From assembly GCF_000018545.1 (NCBI RefSeq), contig NC_012587.1:3376001-3440000 (forward strand): 64,000 nt of DNA, written 5' to 3'. Source of the DNA: Sinorhizobium fredii NGR234. Lineage in GTDB: Bacteria > Pseudomonadota > Alphaproteobacteria > Rhizobiales > Rhizobiaceae. Shown here in pieces: positions 1 to 8,527 of this stretch (the stretch's first letter is position 1; every line of letters starts with the position of its first letter). The notes below the pieces were generated by a model. That model did not search any database, was not told the origin of the DNA, and worked only from the letters and a program-made list of their open reading frames with translations. A program made the position numbers and the translations under genes.

Positions 1-323
1 GCAACAACATGCGGGCGATGAAGATCGGCGACAAGGGCTTCTTCTACCATTCCAACGAAGGGCTGGAGATCGTCGGCATCACCGAGGTCTGTGCGCTTTC
101 GCATCCGGATTCGACGGCCGAGGGTGACGCCCGCTGGGACTGCGTCGATATCCGCGCCGTAAGGGACATCCCGCGGCCGGTCTCCCTGAAGGAGATCAAG
201 GAAAACCCCACGCTCGCCAAGATGTCGCTGGTGACCTCGATGCGCCTTTCCGTCCAGCCGGTGACCGAGGACGAGTGGATCGAGGTCTGCCGCATGGGCG
301 GGCTCGACAATCCGCCGAAGTAG
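1..323 (+). CDS. EVE domain protein, 3' part (5' end outside the window)
   Basis: The reading frame is open from the first bases of the window (asparagine codons precede the first ATG at 9), so this is the C-terminal part of a longer protein. The visible 105 or so residues contain the pattern NNMRAMKIGDKGFFYHS followed by a beta-rich segment (GLEIVGITEV) and a C-terminal VTEDEWIEVC. This is the typical core of the small EVE-domain proteins of alphaproteobacteria, usually about 140 residues, so roughly 35 residues are missing upstream. EVE domains are PUA-like folds thought to bind modified bases in nucleic acid; the ligand of this small stand-alone version is not known to me. The ATG at 9 is internal and should not be taken as the start. 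The next gene follows in the same direction after 68 bp. Confidence 0.85.
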   Translation, partial: NNMRAMKIGDKGFFYHSNEGLEIVGITEVCALSHPDSTAEGDARWDCVDIRAVRDIPRPVSLKEIKENPTLAKMSLVTSMRLSVQPVTEDEWIEVCRMGGLDNPPK

Positions 324-391
324 TTTGTTTTTCCGCGTGATTTATCCGAAAACCGGTTCCCACTTTTCGGATCACGCTTGAGAGTCCCCGT

Positions 392-1081
392 TTGAAAACC
401 GATCCGGAAAGCTTCATCCGCGCCAATACCGGCATTCTCTCGCCGCCGCATGTGCCCGAGATCCGCCTGCACCTCGCGAGCGAAGCGCATGACCTGTGGC
501 TGAAGACCGAGGAGGAACTGGAGGCGATCGGCCTGCCGCCGCCCTTCTGGGCCTTCGCCTGGGCCGGCGGGCAGGGCCTCGCCCGCTATGTGCTCGATCA
601 TCCGGATACCGTCCGCGGCCGTTCGGTCGTCGATTTCGCCTCCGGCTCGGGCCTTGTCGCCATTGCCGCCATGCTGGCCGGGGCTGCCGAGGTTCTCGCC
701 GTCGACATCGACCCCTGGACCGAAACTGCCGTGCGCCTCAATGCGGAACTGAATGGCGTTCCGGTCGGCTTCCTCGGCAGGGACATCATCGGCCACGAGC
801 GCGCCGCCGACGTCTATCTTGCCGGTGACGTCTTCTACGACAAGGGCTTTGCCGACCTGCTTCAGCCGTGGTTCGACACGCTCCAGCGTGCCGGCGCCGT
901 GGTCGTCGTCGGCGATCCGGGGCGCGCCTATTGCCCGCGTGACCAGCTGACGGCGCTTGCGACCTATGAGGTGCCGGTGACAAGAGCGCTGGAGGATAGC
1001 GAAGTGAAGCGGACGACCGTCTGGCGGTTCGGCGCGGGTGATGCTGCCAATCAAGGTCCGCCGGCGCGGGTGATCGGTTGA
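392..1081 (+). CDS. Class I SAM-dependent methyltransferase (ETF-beta lysine methyltransferase-like)
   Basis: This 229-residue protein starts at a TTG (ttg aaa acc gat); no ATG gives a better N-terminus. Residues about 79-91 (VVDFASGSGLVAI) form the glycine-rich SAM-binding motif I of Rossmann methyltransferases, followed by the acidic strand-2 end VDIDPW near residue 110 and a motif like GDVFYDK further on. The conserved N-terminal PPFWAFAWAGGQGLARY is characteristic of the COG3897 family of small protein methyltransferases. Related proteins methylate lysines of the electron transfer flavoprotein beta subunit, and I infer a similar protein-lysine methylation role here, without proof of substrate. 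It is a soluble cytoplasmic protein with no signal peptide. It ends 190 bp before rplS, and that interval carries a possible structured leader, so it is probably a separate transcription unit from rplS. Confidence 0.8.
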   Translation: MKTDPESFIRANTGILSPPHVPEIRLHLASEAHDLWLKTEEELEAIGLPPPFWAFAWAGGQGLARYVLDHPDTVRGRSVVDFASGSGLVAIAAMLAGAAEVLAVDIDPWTETAVRLNAELNGVPVGFLGRDIIGHERAADVYLAGDVFYDKGFADLLQPWFDTLQRAGAVVVVGDPGRAYCPRDQLTALATYEVPVTRALEDSEVKRTTVWRFGAGDAANQGPPARVIG

Positions 1082-1156
1082 GAAAAACCGCGATCGGGGA
1101 TGACAAGCCGCCTCGTTTGGTGTATGTGCCGCCCCGGTTCGGGTAGTTGCCCGTCG

Positions 1157-1224
1157 ACCATCAACAAAGAATGGTGAAACCGCTCCTGCCTGAAAAGGCA
1201 AGGCCCGAAGGAAACCGACGGGCC
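1157..1224 (+). promoter_or_regulatory. Possible structured 5' leader of rplS (three consecutive hairpins)
   Basis: Three short stem-loops follow each other about 50-115 bases before the rplS start. The first pairs ACCAT at 1157-1161 with ATGGT at 1171-1175. The second is TGCCT/AGGCA around a GAAA tetraloop at 1187-1200. The third pairs GGCCCG at 1202-1207 with CGGGCC at 1219-1224. Ribosomal protein leaders often bind their own protein for autoregulation; that is only an inference here. Confidence 0.3.
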
Positions 1225-1271
1225 GGTCGAGAGCGCTCTGGCTGTTTCAGAAGAAAGCAAAGGTTAGACCG

Positions 1272-1802
1272 ATGAACATCATTGAGCAGTTGGAAGCCGA
1301 ACAGGCCGCCAAGATCGCCGCCAAGCGCACCCTCCCCGATTTCTCCGCCGGTGACACCGTCCGCGTCAACGTCCGCGTCGTCGAAGGCAGCCGTACCCGT
1401 GTCCAGGCTTATGAAGGCGTCTGCATCGCCCGTTCCGGCGGCGGCCTCAACGAGAGCTTCACCGTCCGCAAGATCTCCTACGGCGAAGGCGTCGAGCGCG
1501 TATTCCCGGTTTACTCGCCGCTCGTCGAAAGCGTCGAAGTGGTTCGCCGTGGTAAGGTCCGCCGCGCCAAGCTCTACTACCTGCGCGATCGTCGCGGCAA
1601 GTCGGCCCGTATCGTCGAGAACACCGGCACGCGCGCCCGCAAGCTGAACGAAGCCGAGCGCCAGGCCGTTGCCGAAGAGAAGGCGCGCATCGAGGCTGAA
1701 AAGGTTGCAGCCGCCCAGGCGCTCGCCGCCGAGAAGGCAGCCGCCGAGGCCGCCGAAAAGGCAGCAGCCGAAGCAAAGGCAGCGGAAGCCGCCGCGGAAT
1801 AA
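1272..1802 (+). CDS. rplS: 50S ribosomal protein L19 (bL19) with long Ala/Glu/Lys tail
   Basis: The N-terminal 120 or so residues are a standard bL19 ([11 protein letters not shown], then [33 protein letters not shown] in pieces, then [13 protein letters not shown]), a protein at the 30S/50S interface of the ribosome. After about residue 125 comes a 50-residue tail made almost only of Ala, Glu and Lys, predicted helical or coiled-coil, giving 176 residues against about 115 for E. coli L19. Such tails are usual in rhizobia. The ATG at 1272 follows a purine-rich stretch (agaagaaagcaaagg). A strong Rho-independent terminator directly follows, so rplS is the last gene of its unit. In this genome trmD, rimM and rpsP lie close by on the other strand rather than in the classical rpsP-rimM-trmD-rplS operon. 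Confidence 0.97.
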   Translation: MNIIEQLEAEQAAKIAAKRTLPDFSAGDTVRVNVRVVEGSRTRVQAYEGVCIARSGGGLNESFTVRKISYGEGVERVFPVYSPLVESVEVVRRGKVRRAKLYYLRDRRGKSARIVENTGTRARKLNEAERQAVAEEKARIEAEKVAAAQALAAEKAAAEAAEKAAAEAKAAEAAAE

Positions 1803-1826
1803 GTTTTCAAATCCTCGGATTTACGG

Positions 1827-1857
1827 AAAGGCGGCCTCCTGGCCGCCTTTCTTTTTT
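1827..1857 (+). terminator. Rho-independent terminator of rplS
   Basis: A perfect 10-bp stem (AAAGGCGGCC with GGCCGCCTTT) around a TCCT loop is followed by CTTTTTT, 25 bp after the rplS stop codon. Confidence 0.9.
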
Positions 1858-1930
1858 AGCACTATCTGCTTGTCTTCCCGACGAAATTCGTGACATTTTC
1901 GGTCGCCACAATTTTCGGGAGCTTCTTCCA

Positions 1931-2740
1931 ATGACAATCCGCCGCCACGTGCTCGCGGGCATCGCCGCTGCCCTCGCCGTTCCCTTCGCATTCTCCGCGC
2001 CCGCAGTCGCGAGCGACCTGCCGGATCTCGGCGGCAAGACGGTGGTCGTGGTCACCGAGAATGCCTATCCGCCGCTGCAGTTCGTCGACCCGAAGTCCGG
2101 CCAGGCGGTCGGCTGGGAATATGACGCGATGAACGAGATCGCCAAGCGGCTGAACTTCCAGGTCGAGTACCAGAACACCAGTTGGGATGCGATGATCCAG
2201 TCGGTCTCCGATGGCCAGTATCAGATCGGCATGACCGGCATCACCATCAAGGACGACCGCAAGGAGAAGGTCGACTTCTCCGATCCCTATATGCGCTCGC
2301 AGCAGTTCATGCTGGTGCGCGCCGACGAGACGCGCTTCAAGGACGCCAAGAGCTTCGCCGCGGTCGAAGACGGGCTTGTCGGCGCCCAGCCCGGCACCTC
2401 GCCCTTCTACACGGCCGTCTACGAGATCCTCGACGGAAACGAGCAGAATCCGCGCATCAAGCTGTTCGAAACCTTCGGAGCCACGGTGCAGGCGCTGAAG
2501 GCCGGAGACGTCGACCTGGTGCTCACCGACAGCGTCGCCGCGAAGGGCTATGTCGACGCGTCCGAGGGCAAGCTCAAGGTCGTCGGCGAGCCGCTCGGCA
2601 CCGAGGATTTCGGTTTCATCTTCCCGAAGGGATCCGATCTCGTCCAACCGGTCAACGCCGCCATCAAGGCGCTGAAGGACGACGGCACCTTCGACGCGCT
2701 CAACAAGAAATGGTTCCTCGACTACAAGATGGGCGGCTGA
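1931..2740 (+). CDS. Amino-acid ABC transporter substrate-binding protein (periplasmic)
   Basis: A 269-residue protein of the SBP_bac_3 family. Residues 1-27 form a signal peptide (MTIRRHVLAG, then a hydrophobic stretch, then SAPAVAS) for export to the periplasm. The mature part begins with the polar-amino-acid receptor pattern TVVVVTENAYPPLQFVD and continues with GWEYDAMNEIAKRLNF and the GMTGITIKDDRKEKVDFSDPY hallmark (in pieces), which lines the ligand pocket in glutamine, arginine and lysine binding proteins. The exact amino acid cannot be read from the sequence. The permease gene follows after 21 bp, so the two are co-transcribed. No ATP-binding subunit gene is present nearby, so the system must share an ATPase encoded elsewhere or upstream loci have been rearranged. 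Confidence 0.92.
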   Translation: MTIRRHVLAGIAAALAVPFAFSAPAVASDLPDLGGKTVVVVTENAYPPLQFVDPKSGQAVGWEYDAMNEIAKRLNFQVEYQNTSWDAMIQSVSDGQYQIGMTGITIKDDRKEKVDFSDPYMRSQQFMLVRADETRFKDAKSFAAVEDGLVGAQPGTSPFYTAVYEILDGNEQNPRIKLFETFGATVQALKAGDVDLVLTDSVAAKGYVDASEGKLKVVGEPLGTEDFGFIFPKGSDLVQPVNAAIKALKDDGTFDALNKKWFLDYKMGG

Positions 2741-2761
2741 TCGCCAGGTCCTGACCCAAAA

Positions 2762-3583
2762 ATGGCGCCGGTGCAATCATCCGACACGTCCGAGAAGGGC
2801 GACTATCCCTGGTGGCTGGTCGCCCTTCTCGTAATCGCCGTGGCGCTCGCCGCGGTCATCGTCACCAACGAAATCTTCACCCAGGTCTTCACCGTTGTCC
2901 TCAAAGGCCTCGGCGTCACCGTCTTCGTGACGCTGGTCGGCTTCGCGCTGGCGACCCTGCTTGGCCTCGGCGTTGCACTGATGGCGCTTTCCGAGCACCC
3001 AGCGCTGCGCCAGATCGCGCGCTTCTACACCGAGGTCATCCGCGGCGTGCCGATCCTCGTGCTGCTCTTCTACATCGCCTTCGTCGGCGCGCCGGCGCTG
3101 GTCGTGGCCGTGAACTTCCTGGCGGCGCCGCTGATCACCTGGGGCTTTATGGAACCGCTCGTCGTTCGTGATATCTCGCTGATGTGGCGGGCGATCATTG
3201 CCCTGATGATCGGCTATTCGGCCTTCATCGCCGAGGTGTTCCGCGCCGGCATCCAGTCGGTCGACAAGGGACAGGTGGAAGCGGCCAAGACGCTGGGGCT
3301 GACGCGTTACCAGCGCTTTCGCCTCGTTGTTTTTCCGCAGGCGATCCGTGTCATCCTGCCGCCGCTCGGCAACGACTTCGTGGCGATGGTCAAGGATTCC
3401 TCACTCGTCTCGGTGCTCGGCGTCGCCGACATCACGCAGATGGGCAAGGTCTACGCCTCCGGCTCGTTTCGCTTCTTCGAGACCTATTCGATCGTCGCCT
3501 ATGTCTATCTGATCCTGACGATCGGCCTGTCGCTGGCCCTCCGGGGGCTTGAACGGCGGCTGAGAAGGGCTGAGGCGCGGTAG
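2762..3583 (+). CDS. Amino-acid ABC transporter permease
   Basis: A 273-residue inner-membrane protein of the HisM/GlnP family. A first membrane segment lies at about residues 19-40, followed by several more. The EAA loop that docks the ATPase is visible at about residues 165-185 (EAAKTLGLTRYQRFRLVVFPQA in pieces), followed by LPPLGNDFVAMVKDSSL, the typical end of the polar-amino-acid permease domain. A family feature is the pattern YTEVIRGVPILVLLFYI near residue 85. It lies 21 bp behind the substrate-binding protein gene and is probably translated from the same message. After the stop there is a GC-rich imperfect inverted repeat (3607-3648) and then a RIME-like element before the next gene. 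Confidence 0.92.
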   Translation: MAPVQSSDTSEKGDYPWWLVALLVIAVALAAVIVTNEIFTQVFTVVLKGLGVTVFVTLVGFALATLLGLGVALMALSEHPALRQIARFYTEVIRGVPILVLLFYIAFVGAPALVVAVNFLAAPLITWGFMEPLVVRDISLMWRAIIALMIGYSAFIAEVFRAGIQSVDKGQVEAAKTLGLTRYQRFRLVVFPQAIRVILPPLGNDFVAMVKDSSLVSVLGVADITQMGKVYASGSFRFFETYSIVAYVYLILTIGLSLALRGLERRLRRAEAR

Positions 3584-3704
3584 ATCCGTTCCCTTTGTAC
3601 GCCGCTCCAACCCCGTCCGCTTGAGCGGCGAGCGGGGAGAGGTTGGGACGCCCATGCCTGCCGCGGGCTTGCGGTCGATTGCTTCAGCCGCTATCCCCGA
3701 AGCG

Positions 3705-3804
3705 ACTGCATGTTTCCTTAGATCGCAGCCGGTTTAAGGAAACATGCAGCAATTCAAAGGGCTAGGGCGACCTTTGCGCGTCTGAATGACGCGCGGCGCT
3801 GTAG
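3705..3804 (+). repeat. RIME-like intergenic mosaic element, copy A
   Basis: Two palindromes in tandem. The first is TGCATGTTTCCTTA facing TTAAGGAAACATGCA (3708-3749). The second, about 3762-3804, runs from a degenerate GGGCGACCTTTGCGCG to CGCGCGGCGCTGTAG. The size of about 100 bp and the two-palindrome design match the RIME1 family described in Rhizobium. It lies between two genes of the same direction. Confidence 0.8.
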
Positions 3805-3823
3805 GCGGATACGAGGACGGGCC

Positions 3824-4570
3824 ATGACTATTTTCCAGGCGTTGTTGCTTTTCGTTGCGGGATTCCTGTCCGGCGCCGTCAATGCCATTGCCGGCGGCGG
3901 CACGTTTCTCACCTTCGGCGCGATGACGCTTGGCGGCGTGCCGCCGATCGTCGCCAACGCCACGTCCTCGATCGTCCAGTTTCCCGGCTACGTCACCTCG
4001 GCGCTCGCCTATGCCAAGGAGATCCGCGCCGACCGCAGGAACGCCATTCTCCTCGGCGTCATATCGGCGATCGGCGGGCTCGCCGGCGCGCTTCTCCTGC
4101 TCTCGCTTTCCAATCCGTCGTTCCGCGCCATGGTGCCCTGGCTGCTGATTGCCGCGACGGCGATCTTTGCGGCCGGCCCTCTTTTGAAGGTGAAGGCCCG
4201 CAGCGATGAGCACCGGATCGGCCCGCTCGGCGTCGCGAGCCAGATGGCGACATCCGTCTATGGCGGGTTTTTCGGGGCCGGCATGGGCATTATGATGCTC
4301 GCGGTGCTCGGGCTTGCGACCGGCGGCAGTTACCACCGGCTGAATGCGCTGAAGAACTTCATCTCGATCGTCATCGCGCTGATCGCCATCCTCGTCTTCG
4401 CGGCGGGCGGCGTCGTTTCCTGGCTGCATGCGGCGATCATGGTGCCGGGTGCGGCACTTGGCGGCTATTGCGGCGTCTGGGCCGCCCGACGCGTTCCGCA
4501 GGCGGTCATTCGCTCGATCGTCGTCGCCGTCGGCCTGCTGCTCGCCGCCTATTACTTCTTCACCGGCTGA
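3824..4570 (+). CDS. TauE/SafE family (TSUP) membrane transporter
   Basis: A 248-residue integral membrane protein with about seven or eight hydrophobic segments. The N-terminal pattern [21 protein letters not shown] and the second repeat [21 protein letters not shown] are the two half-repeats typical of the TSUP (sulfite exporter TauE/SafE, COG0730) family. Members export or import sulfur-containing organic or inorganic anions; the substrate here is not known. The ATG at 3824 follows a weak purine stretch (acgaggacgggcc). The 3' end overlaps the trmD 3' end on the other strand by 19 bp, so the two genes are strictly convergent with no room for a terminator between them. A RIME-like element fills the region just upstream. 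Confidence 0.9.
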   Translation: MTIFQALLLFVAGFLSGAVNAIAGGGTFLTFGAMTLGGVPPIVANATSSIVQFPGYVTSALAYAKEIRADRRNAILLGVISAIGGLAGALLLLSLSNPSFRAMVPWLLIAATAIFAAGPLLKVKARSDEHRIGPLGVASQMATSVYGGFFGAGMGIMMLAVLGLATGGSYHRLNALKNFISIVIALIAILVFAAGGVVSWLHAAIMVPGAALGGYCGVWAARRVPQAVIRSIVVAVGLLLAAYYFFTG

Positions 4571-5274
4571 GCCGGATCACGCTCGACATTTTGATTGTGC
4601 TCCAGCAGATCGGGGCGGCGCTCCGCCGTCAGCCGCCGCGCTTCGGCCTCGCGCCATTTGGCGACGGCGCCGTGATTGCCGGAGGTCAGCACGGCCGGGA
4701 TCTCCTGGCCTTCGAAAAGCTGCGGCCGGGTATAGTGCGGGTGCTCGAGCAGCCCGCCCTCGAAGCTTTCGTGCAGGCCGGACAATTCATTGCCCATCAC
4801 CCCCGGCAGGATACGGACAATCGCGTCGAGCACGACCAGCGCCGCCGGTTCGCCACCGGAAAGGATGTAGTCGCCGATCGAGACCTCTTCGAGATTGCGT
4901 GTGTCGATCACCCGCTGGTCGACGCCCTCGAAGCGCCCGCAGACGATGACGACGCCGGGGCCGGCGGAAAGCTCGCGAACGCGAGCCTGTGTCAGGGGCC
5001 GGCCGCGTGGGCTCATCAGCAGGCGTGGACGGTCCTCATCCGCCGAGACCTGGTCGATGGCGCGGGCGAGCACATCCGGCTTCAGCACCATGCCGGCGCC
5101 GCCGCCGGCCGGCGTATCGTCGACCGTGCGATGCTTGTCCTCGGCGAAATCGCGAATCTGCACGGCCTCGATCGACCACTGGCCGCGCTCCAGCGCCTTG
5201 CCGGCGAGCGATGCGCCGAGATGGCCCGGGAACATCTCCGGATAAAGCGTCAGGACCGTCGCGCGAAAGGGCAT
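4552..5274 (-). CDS. trmD: tRNA (guanine-N1)-methyltransferase TrmD
   Basis: A 240-residue SPOUT methyltransferase that makes m1G37 in tRNAs reading CNN and UGG codons, which prevents +1 frameshifting. Recognisable parts are [14 protein letters not shown] at the N-terminus, [15 protein letters not shown] at about 52-66, the knot elements [10 protein letters not shown] (87-96), GRFEGVDQR (113-121) and [11 protein letters not shown] (132-142), and [10 protein letters not shown] in the C-terminal half. The start at 5274 gives the family N-terminus [13 protein letters not shown]; longer upstream frames have no family similarity. It lies 14 bp behind rimM and forms a rimM-trmD unit. The 3' end overlaps the convergent transporter gene by 19 bp. 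Confidence 0.96.
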   Translation of the reverse strand: MPFRATVLTLYPEMFPGHLGASLAGKALERGQWSIEAVQIRDFAEDKHRTVDDTPAGGGAGMVLKPDVLARAIDQVSADEDRPRLLMSPRGRPLTQARVRELSAGPGVVIVCGRFEGVDQRVIDTRNLEEVSIGDYILSGGEPAALVVLDAIVRILPGVMGNELSGLHESFEGGLLEHPHYTRPQLFEGQEIPAVLTSGNHGAVAKWREAEARRLTAERRPDLLEHNQNVERDPAQPVKK

Positions 5275-5288
5275 CGTTAGACTAGAGC

Positions 5289-5852
5289 TCACTTGCGCTT
5301 CGTCGGGAATTGCTTGTCGAGGCTCTCGTCCTTGTCTTCGACGAGGCCGGCGGCAACCGGGTCGACCAGCAGCTTTCCCGCTTCTAGATCGATCTCCAGC
5401 ACCGACCACTCGGTGAACGGGATCAGCACCGGCCGGCGGCCAGGGCCCTTGAGCTCCAGGAGATCGCCCGCGCCGAAGTCGAATACGCCGGTCACCGAGC
5501 CGTAGCTCTTGCCGGTGCCGTCGACCGCTTCGAGGCCCTCGAGATCGGCATAGAAGAACTCGTCTTCGTCGAGATCGTCGTCGGGGAGATTGTCGCGCTC
5601 GATGAACAACTCAAGGCCGTTCAGTGCTTCGGCCGCCGAGCGGTCGTTGATGCCGCGAAAGCGGACGATGACGACGTTCTTCGTTTCACGGACTTCCAGC
5701 ACTTCGAAGACGCGGCCGTCCTCGCTGTGGAGATTGCCGTAGTCGCCGAGCGCCGTCGGATCGTCCGTAAAGGATTTCACCCGCACTTCGCCGCGCAGGC
5801 CTTGCGCCGCGCCGATCGTCGCCATCAGTACAGGGTTTTCGAGCTTCGTCAT
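5289..5852 (-). CDS. rimM: Ribosome maturation factor RimM
   Basis: A 187-residue protein required for late assembly of the 30S head around uS19. The N-terminal RimM domain begins with [26 protein letters not shown] in pieces and contains [28 protein letters not shown]; the C-terminal PRC-barrel-like domain has the typical [21 protein letters not shown] and VLIPFTEW patterns. An acidic linker ([10 protein letters not shown]) sits between them near residue 95. trmD follows after 14 bp. Upstream, a RIME-like element separates it from rpsP, so rpsP and rimM are neighbours in the classical order but with an inserted repeat of about 100 bp. Confidence 0.96.
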   Translation of the reverse strand: MTKLENPVLMATIGAAQGLRGEVRVKSFTDDPTALGDYGNLHSEDGRVFEVLEVRETKNVVIVRFRGINDRSAAEALNGLELFIERDNLPDDDLDEDEFFYADLEGLEAVDGTGKSYGSVTGVFDFGAGDLLELKGPGRRPVLIPFTEWSVLEIDLEAGKLLVDPVAAGLVEDKDESLDKQFPTKRK

Positions 5853-5904
5853 TCGGCATCCAGGCGGGCGGGGTTTGCTACCCGGTCCCGCTCCAATTCT
5901 TTCT

Positions 5905-6009
5905 ACTGCATGTTTCCTTAAATCGTAGCCGATTTAAGGATAAAAACATGCAGCGATTCAAGGTGCTACAGCGTCCTCGGTGCGTCCGAAAATACGCACG
6001 GCGCTGTAG
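5905..6009 (+). repeat. RIME-like intergenic mosaic element, copy B
   Basis: The first palindrome is ACTGCATGTTTCCTTAAATCG facing its complement with a small insertion (GATAAAAACATGCAG). The second runs from GCTACAGCGTCC to GCACGGCGCTGTAG. It sits between rimM and rpsP, both on the minus strand, so it is transcribed as part of that unit. Confidence 0.8.
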
Positions 6010-6074
6010 GTGCACATAAAGCAAAACGGGCGGCATGAAAATGCCACCCGTTCGCCACACCGTTTTGACGGTGA

Positions 6075-6449
6075 TTATTCTGCGGCAGATTCCGCAGCGG
6101 CAGCGGCTGCGTCTTCAGCCTTCTGCTTGGCTTCGGCGGCGCGCTCCTGAGCCTTCTTGCCCGGTACAGCCTTGGTCGGGTTGCTGCGGGCAGGACGCTT
6201 GGCAAGGCCGGCCTGGTCGAGGAAGCGCAGGACGCGGTCGGTCGGCTGGGCGCCCTGGGCGATCCAGTGGCTGACGCGCTCGGCATTCAGCTCGATACGC
6301 TTTTCGTCGTCCTTGCTGAGCATCGGGTTCCAGGAGCCGATCTTCTCGAGGAAGCGGCCGTCACGCGGGCTGCGCGCATCGGCAACGACGATCTGGTAGT
6401 AGGGACGCTTCTTGGAACCGCCACGGGCGAGACGAATTTTCAGTGCCAT
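6075..6449 (-). CDS. rpsP: 30S ribosomal protein S16 (bS16) with Ala-rich tail
   Basis: A 124-residue protein whose first 80 residues are standard S16 ([42 protein letters not shown] in pieces, then [13 protein letters not shown]). The ATG at 6449 is preceded by an ideal ribosome binding site, AAGGAG at 6463-6458, which decides the start against longer frames. The C-terminal 35 residues are an Ala/Glu/Lys-rich tail ([24 protein letters not shown] in pieces), similar in style to that of L19 in this window. S16 binds 16S rRNA early in 30S assembly. It probably heads an rpsP-rimM-trmD transcript with a RIME-like element between rpsP and rimM. Confidence 0.97.
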   Translation of the reverse strand: MALKIRLARGGSKKRPYYQIVVADARSPRDGRFLEKIGSWNPMLSKDDEKRIELNAERVSHWIAQGAQPTDRVLRFLDQAGLAKRPARSNPTKAVPGKKAQERAAEAKQKAEDAAAAAAESAAE

Positions 6450-6486
6450 TTCTATTACTCCTTGCAGGCTTTCTTGACCGCATCTT

Positions 6487-6822
6487 TCAAGCGGAACGGG
6501 TGGTGTCGGCGCTGCTCGCGGGCTGCGAGCGATCGGCGGCGATGGCTTCATGATGCCGGATGACTTCCTTGATGATGAAGTTCAGGAACTTCTCGGCGAA
6601 ATCCGGATCCAGATTGGCATCCTTGGCGAGGCGCCGAAGGCGTTCGATCTGGTATTCTTCGCGCGCCGGATCGGCCGGCGGCAGCTTGTGCTTGGCCTTG
6701 AGAACGCCGACCGCCTGGGTGCAGCGGAACCGTTCGGCCAGCATGTGGACGAGCGCGGCATCGATGTTGTCGATCGACTGCCGGTAACCCGCCAATTCTT
6801 CTTTGATCTCGGGATCAAGCAT
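6487..6822 (-). CDS. Chorismate mutase, AroQ type
   Basis: A 111-residue all-helical AroQ-class chorismate mutase, which turns chorismate into prephenate for phenylalanine and tyrosine synthesis in the cytoplasm. The pattern [56 protein letters not shown] (read in pieces) shows the key residues of the family: the helix 1 Arg (residue 14), the Lys of VLKAKH, an Arg-Glu pair and a Gln/Glu later on. The last 20 residues are a Ser/Ala-rich tail. It starts 29 bp after the ffh stop codon on the same strand and ends 37 bp before rpsP, so ffh, chorismate mutase, rpsP, rimM and trmD may form one long transcript. Confidence 0.93.
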   Translation of the reverse strand: MLDPEIKEELAGYRQSIDNIDAALVHMLAERFRCTQAVGVLKAKHKLPPADPAREEYQIERLRRLAKDANLDPDFAEKFLNFIIKEVIRHHEAIAADRSQPASSADTTRSA

Positions 6823-6851
6823 TCGTCGCGATCCTCACTTCTTCTTGGGCC

Positions 6852-8408
6852 TCACTTCTTCTTGGGTAAACCGGGAAGACCCGGGAAACCGCCACCGAGG
6901 CCGGGCAGACCGCCTCCGGGCAAACCGCCGCCGCCGAGGCCCGGAAGGCTGCCGGGCTTGCCGAGACCGGCGGCTTCCGCCTGCTTCTGCAGCGCTTCGA
7001 GCTGTTTCGGGTCGAGCTTCGAGAGATCAGGCATACCGCCGCCCATTCCCCCGAGGCCCATCTTGTTGGCAAGGCCGCCCATCATCTGCTTCATCATGCC
7101 GCCTTTGCCCTTGCCGCCCATCATCTTCATCATGTCGGCCATCTGGCGGTGCATCTTCAGAAGCTTGTTGATGTCGGCGGCGTCGGTCCCGGAGCCGCTG
7201 GCGATGCGCTTCTTGCGCGAATGCTTGAGCAGGTCCGGATTGGCGCGCTCCGCCTTGGTCATCGAGGAGATGATGGCGAGCTGCCGTTTGAACAGCCTGT
7301 CGTCGAGGCCGGCGGCGGCCATCTTGTCCTTCATGCCGGCCATGCCGGGCATCAGCCCCATGATGCCGCCCATGCCGCCCATCTTCTGCATCTGGCGCAA
7401 CTGGTCGGCGAGGTCGTTGAGGTCGAACTTGCCCTTCGCCATCTTGGCGGCCATGGCAGCCGCCTTCTCGGCGTCGATGTTTTCCGCCGCCTTCTCGACC
7501 AGCGAGATGATGTCGCCCATGCCGAGGATGCGGTCGGCAACGCGGCGCGGATGGAACTCCTCGAGCTCGTCCATCTTTTCGCCGACGCCGATCAGCTTGA
7601 TCGGCTTGCCGGTCACGGCGCGCATCGACAGCGCCGCACCGCCGCGGCCGTCGCCGTCCATGCGGGTCAGCACCAGGCCGGTGATGCCGACGCGGTCGTC
7701 GAAGTTGCGGGCGAGATTGACGGCGTCCTGGCCGGTCAGCGCATCGGCGACGAGCAGGATCTCGTGCGGATTGGACTTCCGCTTGATCTCCGCCATCTCG
7801 ATCATCAGCGGCTCGTCGATATGGGTGCGGCCGGCGGTATCGAGGATGACGATGTCATGGCCGCCGAGCTTGGCCGCCTGCACGGCGCGCGCGGCGATAT
7901 CGGTCGGCGACTGGCCGGCGATAACAGGCAGCGTGTCGACGCCGGTCTGGACGCCGAGCTGGCGCAACTGCTCCTGGGCGGCCGGGCGGCGCGTGTCGAG
8001 CGAGGCCATCAGGACCTTCTTCTTGTCCCTGGTCGTCAGCCGCTTGGCGATCTTGCCGGTCGTCGTCGTCTTGCCCGAGCCCTGCAGGCCGACCATCATG
8101 ACGACGACGGGGGCCGGCGCATTGAGGTCGATCGTCACGCCCTCGGAGCCGAGCATGGCGATGAGTTCGTCGTGGACGATCTTGACGACCATCTGGCCGG
8201 GCTTGATCGACTTCAGGATTTCGGCGCCGACCGCCTTCTCGCGGACCTTTTCGGTGAAGGAGCGCACGACGTCGAGCGCGACGTCGGCTTCGAGCAGCGC
8301 ACGGCGAACCTCCCGGAGCGCCGCGGAAACATCAGCTTCCGACAGGGCGCCGCGGCCGGTCAGTCCATTCAATATGGAACCAAGACGGTCCTGGAGGCTC
8401 TCGAACAT
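6852..8408 (-). CDS. ffh: Signal recognition particle GTPase Ffh
   Basis: A 518-residue SRP54 homologue that binds 4.5S RNA and signal peptides and docks on FtsY, also encoded in this window. The N-domain starts MFESLQDRLGSILNGLTGRG. The G-domain has the P-loop GLQGSGKTTTTGK near residue 110, DTRRPAAQEQL near 140, DTAGR near 190 and TRMDGDGRGG near 250. The methionine-rich M-domain follows (MGGMGGIMGLMPGMAGMKDKM in pieces, KRIASGSGT). The last 50 or so residues are an unusual Gly/Pro/Leu-rich tail with repeated GGGLPG-like units, making the protein longer than E. coli Ffh (453 residues). A hairpin with a T-run on the minus strand lies upstream at 8492-8527. Confidence 0.97.
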   Translation of the reverse strand: MFESLQDRLGSILNGLTGRGALSEADVSAALREVRRALLEADVALDVVRSFTEKVREKAVGAEILKSIKPGQMVVKIVHDELIAMLGSEGVTIDLNAPAPVVVMMVGLQGSGKTTTTGKIAKRLTTRDKKKVLMASLDTRRPAAQEQLRQLGVQTGVDTLPVIAGQSPTDIAARAVQAAKLGGHDIVILDTAGRTHIDEPLMIEMAEIKRKSNPHEILLVADALTGQDAVNLARNFDDRVGITGLVLTRMDGDGRGGAALSMRAVTGKPIKLIGVGEKMDELEEFHPRRVADRILGMGDIISLVEKAAENIDAEKAAAMAAKMAKGKFDLNDLADQLRQMQKMGGMGGIMGLMPGMAGMKDKMAAAGLDDRLFKRQLAIISSMTKAERANPDLLKHSRKKRIASGSGTDAADINKLLKMHRQMADMMKMMGGKGKGGMMKQMMGGLANKMGLGGMGGGMPDLSKLDPKQLEALQKQAEAAGLGKPGSLPGLGGGGLPGGGLPGLGGGFPGLPGLPKKK

Positions 8409-8491
8409 TCTCTCTTCCTTCTGGTTTCCGGTTGCGCCAGTGGCTCAGCCGGAAACGTGGGTTCCTTCGCACGGAAAACAAGACGCAAAGC

Positions 8492-8527
8492 CAAAAACCA
8501 CCCGAGGGCGCAACGCGCTGTCGGGTG
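8492..8527 (-). terminator. Possible Rho-independent terminator between the MarR gene and ffh
   Basis: On the minus strand ACCCGA (8526-8521) pairs with TCGGGT (8505-8500) around a GC-rich loop, followed by GGTTTTTGG. It lies about 110 bp behind the MarR gene stop and 84 bp before the ffh start. It could end the regulator transcript. The rest of 8409-8633 shows nothing else clear to me. Confidence 0.5.

Noticed and set aside
44..1201. Minus-strand frame opposite the methyltransferase
   Set aside because: Antisense shadow that starts in the rplS leader and covers two real plus-strand genes.
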